Shown here one piece after another: positions 25,574 to 27,641 of a stretch of 27,641 nt of DNA. Both the position numbers and the translations under genes were made by a program. The stretch comes from Planctomycetaceae bacterium. Its GTDB lineage: Bacteria > Planctomycetota > Planctomycetia > Pirellulales > Lacipirellulaceae. The notes beneath the pieces are model-generated. The model saw only the letters and a list, made by a program, of their open reading frames with translations, was not told the origin of the DNA and searched no databases. How positions within the stretch are numbered: position 1 is the first letter of the stretch; each line of letters starts with the position of its first letter. The stretch covers positions 35,876 through 63,516 of the forward strand of contig PATG01000065.1 in the NCBI GenBank assembly GCA_002713555.1, written 5' to 3'.

Positions 25574-27283
25574 ATGAGTAACGAATCCAAAGACAGTAAA
25601 ACCAAGCCGAGTGCCGTCGAGATCTTCAAGGAAGAGAGCCGCTTCTTGCTGGATCCGATTCCCGCAGAACTGGCCGATGAAAATGACTTTTTTGGCAAAG
25701 CCAGCATCCAATTGCTTAAGCATCACGGAACCTACCAACAAGATAACCGTGATACGCGCAAAGCGGGCAAGTCCTATAGTTTCATGGTCCGCACGGCTAT
25801 CCCCGGAGGCAAACTTACCAGCGCTCAGCTACTGGCCGAATTGGATCTGTGTGACGAATTGGGCAATACCACACTGAGAATTACGACGCGCCAGGGCTTG
25901 CAACTCCATGGAATTCTCAAATCAAATCTCCAGGAAACGATCCGCAGGATCAACGAAACACAGCTCACCACATTGGCCGCATGCGGCGATGTCGAGCGCA
26001 ATGTGATGTGCTCTCCCTGCCCCTACAAGGGGGATCCGGTTTACGATCAAATGCAGGAATTGGCGGACGCAATTGCCAAGCATTTGCAACCACGCACAAC
26101 GGCCTATCACGAATTGTGGTTGACCGATAGCGAAACGGGCCAAAAGCAGCTGGCCGGTGGCGGCCCGAACGGGCACGAAATTGAACCCATTTATGGTCCC
26201 ACCTATTTGCCACGCAAATTCAAAACGGGCATTGGCCTGCCTGGGGACAATAGTGCGGACATTTACTCTCAAGATTTAGGTTTGTTGGCCGTTTGTGAAG
26301 ACTGGAATATCGTCGGCTACAACGTGCTGGTGGGGGGGGGATTTGGCACCACACCCAGCGCTGCCAAAACGTTTCCTGCGATTGCCCAGCCCTTGTGTTT
26401 TGTGACTCCCGACCAAGCGGTCGACGTCAGCACAGCCATCGTGAAGGTTCAACGCGATTTCGGCAATCGAGCCGATCGTAAGGTAGCCCGGCTAAAGTAT
26501 CTGATTCACAACTGGGGCCTCGATCGGTTTAAGGCCAAAGTCGAAGAGTACTACGGCGCTGAACTGCCGGCACCACGACCAATCCATGTGCATGAATTCA
26601 ACGATGGTATGGGCTGGCATGCCCAAGGAGATGGTCGCTTTTTTTATGGCCTGAATATTGAAAATGGTCGTATCAAGGACGAGGGGCTCTATCGGTTGAA
26701 AACAGCCTTGCGAGAAATCTGCAAGACGCTGGCACCCCCTTTACGATTAACTCCCCACCAAAGTCTCCTGTTCTGTGATTTGGAAGAAAAGGATCGTCCG
26801 CAGATCGAAAGCATTTTAAAGGAACACTGTGTCCCGCTCTCCGAAGAGTTTTCGAATAGCCGTCGTTGGGCCATTTCTTGCCCAGCACTTCCCACGTGTG
26901 GCCTGGCCATAACCGAAAGCGAACGTATCCTGCCCAGCCTGATCGACCAACTCGAAACAGAATTAGAAAAACTGGGACTCAGCGACGAAGTCTTTACCAC
27001 GCGAATGACGGGTTGTCCCAATGGGTGTGCTCGACCTTACAACTCAGATATCGGTCTGGTCGGCAAAACCCTGGATAAGTACACCATCTTTTTGGGTGGA
27101 CGCCGTCAGGGTGATCGGTTGAACTTCATCTACAAGGACAAGGTCCCCACGGCGGAGGTTGTGCCAACCCTGATTTCGGTATTTCAATACTTCCGATCGG
27201 CTCGCGAAACGGGGGAATCCTTCGGTGATTTTTGCTACCGTCAAGGCGTGGAACAACTATTGTCGCAGTGCGATACGAAATAG
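25574..27283 (+). CDS. Ferredoxin-type sulfite reductase (siroheme/4Fe-4S)
   Basis: A 569-residue assimilatory sulfite/nitrite reductase haemoprotein. The 4Fe-4S/siroheme ligands are Cys436-x5-Cys442 (SCPALPTCGLA) and Cys481-x3-Cys485 (TGCPNGCARPY), with spacings and positions very like E. coli CysI (434, 440, 479, 483). Other hallmarks are LRITTRQGLQLHGI, ACGDVERNVMCSPCP, NVLVGGGFG, the substrate-side Arg/Lys-rich NRADRKVARLKYLIHNWG, and LTPHQSLLFCDLEE. It reduces sulfite to sulfide, normally taking electrons from ferredoxin or a CysJ-like flavoprotein; no such partner is in the window. GTG 25562 gives four extra residues, but ATG 25574 is the more likely start. Closely related NirA nitrite reductases share most motifs, so sulfite versus nitrite specificity is inferred from the CysI-like spacing. 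A 16-base repeat array upstream may regulate it. Confidence 0.92.
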   Translation: MSNESKDSKTKPSAVEIFKEESRFLLDPIPAELADENDFFGKASIQLLKHHGTYQQDNRDTRKAGKSYSFMVRTAIPGGKLTSAQLLAELDLCDELGNTTLRITTRQGLQLHGILKSNLQETIRRINETQLTTLAACGDVERNVMCSPCPYKGDPVYDQMQELADAIAKHLQPRTTAYHELWLTDSETGQKQLAGGGPNGHEIEPIYGPTYLPRKFKTGIGLPGDNSADIYSQDLGLLAVCEDWNIVGYNVLVGGGFGTTPSAAKTFPAIAQPLCFVTPDQAVDVSTAIVKVQRDFGNRADRKVARLKYLIHNWGLDRFKAKVEEYYGAELPAPRPIHVHEFNDGMGWHAQGDGRFFYGLNIENGRIKDEGLYRLKTALREICKTLAPPLRLTPHQSLLFCDLEEKDRPQIESILKEHCVPLSEEFSNSRRWAISCPALPTCGLAITESERILPSLIDQLETELEKLGLSDEVFTTRMTGCPNGCARPYNSDIGLVGKTLDKYTIFLGGRRQGDRLNFIYKDKVPTAEVVPTLISVFQYFRSARETGESFGDFCYRQGVEQLLSQCDTK

Positions 27284-27321
27284 CCCCTGAATGCGGGTGC
27301 TAGCCAAAAAAACCTAAAAAT

Positions 27322-27349
27322 TTTACGGGCCATATAAATCGGTTATAAT
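27322..27349 (+). promoter_or_regulatory. Possible sigma-70-type promoter
   Basis: TATAAT at 27344-27349 with TTTACG (27322-27327, four of six to TTGACA) 16 bases upstream, in an AT-rich setting after the sulfite reductase stop. A second TATAAT at 27381-27386 lacks a good -35 and overlaps an inverted repeat, so it may be an operator or an alternative start site. Confidence 0.4.
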
Positions 27350-27392
27350 TGCGGGATCGTGTATTATGGCCAATGTCCCTTATAATACGCGT

Positions 27393-27535
27393 TCAGACAG
27401 AATTTATTTCACTTTATTTATCCTTTAATTCGCCACTTTTTTTACTCCGAGCAACGCTACTGTAAGCCACCCACTACGAGTTTCTTCTTGCTGGTTCGCC
27501 GCCAACCGAGAGAACTTGGAGTGGGTGGCTTTTTT
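27393..27535 (+). ncRNA. Candidate small RNA or leader RNA
   Basis: If transcription starts from the TATAAT at 27381-27386, a transcript of about 140 bases would run from near 27393 to the intrinsic terminator. No protein-coding frame is evident. Inside the terminator loop, GGTT/AACC (27493-27496/27504-27507) and TTCT/AGAA words can make further pairs, so the 3' half could fold into a branched structure. No known RNA family is recognised. Confidence 0.3.
27464..27535 (+). terminator. Strong intrinsic terminator with long structured loop
   Basis: AAGCCACCCACT (27464-27475) pairs perfectly with AGTGGGTGGCTT (27520-27531), a 12-bp stem followed by a run of T to 27535. The 44-base loop is unusually long and itself contains a small GGTT/AACC hairpin. 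It ends 20 bases before the Shine-Dalgarno site of the next gene, which fits either the end of an upstream RNA or an attenuator. Confidence 0.75.
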
Positions 27536-27570
27536 CATGCAGATATCTGGCGTTGGGGAGGAAATCGGGA

Positions 27571-27641
27571 ATGCATCGCATCCTCTTTCTTAGCTTGGCC
27601 TTGGGTCTCTTCAGCCAATATCAGTCGTCCCAGGCTGACTT
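27571..27641 (+). CDS. Secreted or lipoprotein-like protein, signal peptide only (runs off right edge)
   Basis: ATG 27571 follows a strong Shine-Dalgarno sequence (GGGGAGG, 27555-27561; nine bases from GGAGG to the ATG). The 23 visible codons read MHRILFLSLALGLFSQYQSS then QAD. This is a typical signal peptide: a basic start, a hydrophobic core and a small-residue region near QA. The mature protein is outside the window, so the function cannot be named. It lies just after a strong intrinsic terminator, so its transcription must either begin inside the short gap, read through, or be controlled by that hairpin. Confidence 0.65.
   Translation, partial: MHRILFLSLALGLFSQYQSSQAD

Larger units (their letters stand above)
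27284..27570. other. Spacer with promoter-like boxes and a strong terminator
   Basis: About 290 bases between the sulfite reductase stop and the last gene. It contains two perfect TATAAT boxes (27344-27349 and 27381-27386), an inverted repeat GTATTAT/ATAATAC (27361-27367/27382-27388) overlapping the second box, a T-rich stretch, and a strong intrinsic terminator at 27464-27535. A Shine-Dalgarno GGGGAGG (27555-27561) then leads the next gene. The order promoter-terminator-RBS suggests either a small RNA gene or an attenuated leader. Confidence 0.55.

Noticed and set aside
1..27641. CRISPR arrays, tRNA/tmRNA genes, integrases or defence systems
   Set aside because: I looked for regularly spaced repeats, T-loop consensus, tmRNA ends and transposase or nuclease motifs and found none. 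The only regular array is the 48-base triple repeat at 25331.

Overview
The window looks like a chromosomal housekeeping segment from a member of Planctomycetota, probably of the Pirellulales type. This placement is inferred from protein character only. The pointers are a giant tandem-fused UvrA (a fusion otherwise best known from Chlamydiae in the same superphylum), a planctomycete-style non-catalytic ketosynthase, DP-DLWGHLRYG-type membrane proteins, frequent TTG/GTG starts, few Shine-Dalgarno sites and loosely packed genes separated by palindrome-rich spacers. Base composition is close to 50% G+C by eye. I see no tRNA, rRNA, CRISPR array, transposase, phage gene or defence cluster.

Layout. 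Positions 1-654 (-) hold the 5' part of a multi-pass membrane protein. rimI (+) follows at 1275-1793 after a featureless 620-base spacer. From 5135 down to 2105 (-) lie four same-strand genes: a degenerate-receiver protein, a MazG-like nucleotide pyrophosphohydrolase, an ATP-grasp ligase and a YfcE-like phosphoesterase. The last three overlap at their ends and are probably one transcript. larC (+) and a small membrane-anchored coiled-coil protein (+) occupy 5525-7138, converging with a DUF255/YyaL-type thioredoxin-domain protein (-, 7200-9323). A 0.8-kb spacer rich in palindromic repeats precedes smpB (+). A ketosynthase-like protein lacking the catalytic Cys and one His (-) is divergent from a fatty-acid desaturase (+).

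The 7.1-kb uvrA (-, 14002-21105) dominates the centre. It encodes two complete UvrA units with four ABC cassettes plus an unassigned, internally duplicated C-terminal extension. Divergent from it is a decayed SGNH/GDSL-hydrolase gene with two opposite frameshifts and no C-terminus, whose end overlaps the start of an RlmI-like methyltransferase (+). A TrmH/SpoU-type RNA methyltransferase (+) follows. Its last codons are built from a structured tandem repeat that continues beyond the stop. folD and pgpA (-) and a ferredoxin-type sulfite reductase (+) follow. The window ends with a promoter/terminator-bearing spacer and the signal peptide of a further secreted protein.

Functional themes are translation quality and RNA/protein modification (RimI, SmpB, two methyltransferases), DNA repair and nucleotide hygiene (UvrA, MazG-like), lipid synthesis (ketosynthase-like, desaturase, PgpA), one-carbon metabolism (FolD, possibly the ATP-grasp protein), sulfur assimilation and nickel-pincer cofactor synthesis. 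I found no new multi-gene system. The most interesting items are the UvrA C-terminal domain pair, the non-catalytic ketosynthase, the covarying tandem repeat after the TrmH-like gene, a possible small RNA or attenuator near the right edge, and several dispersed palindromes.
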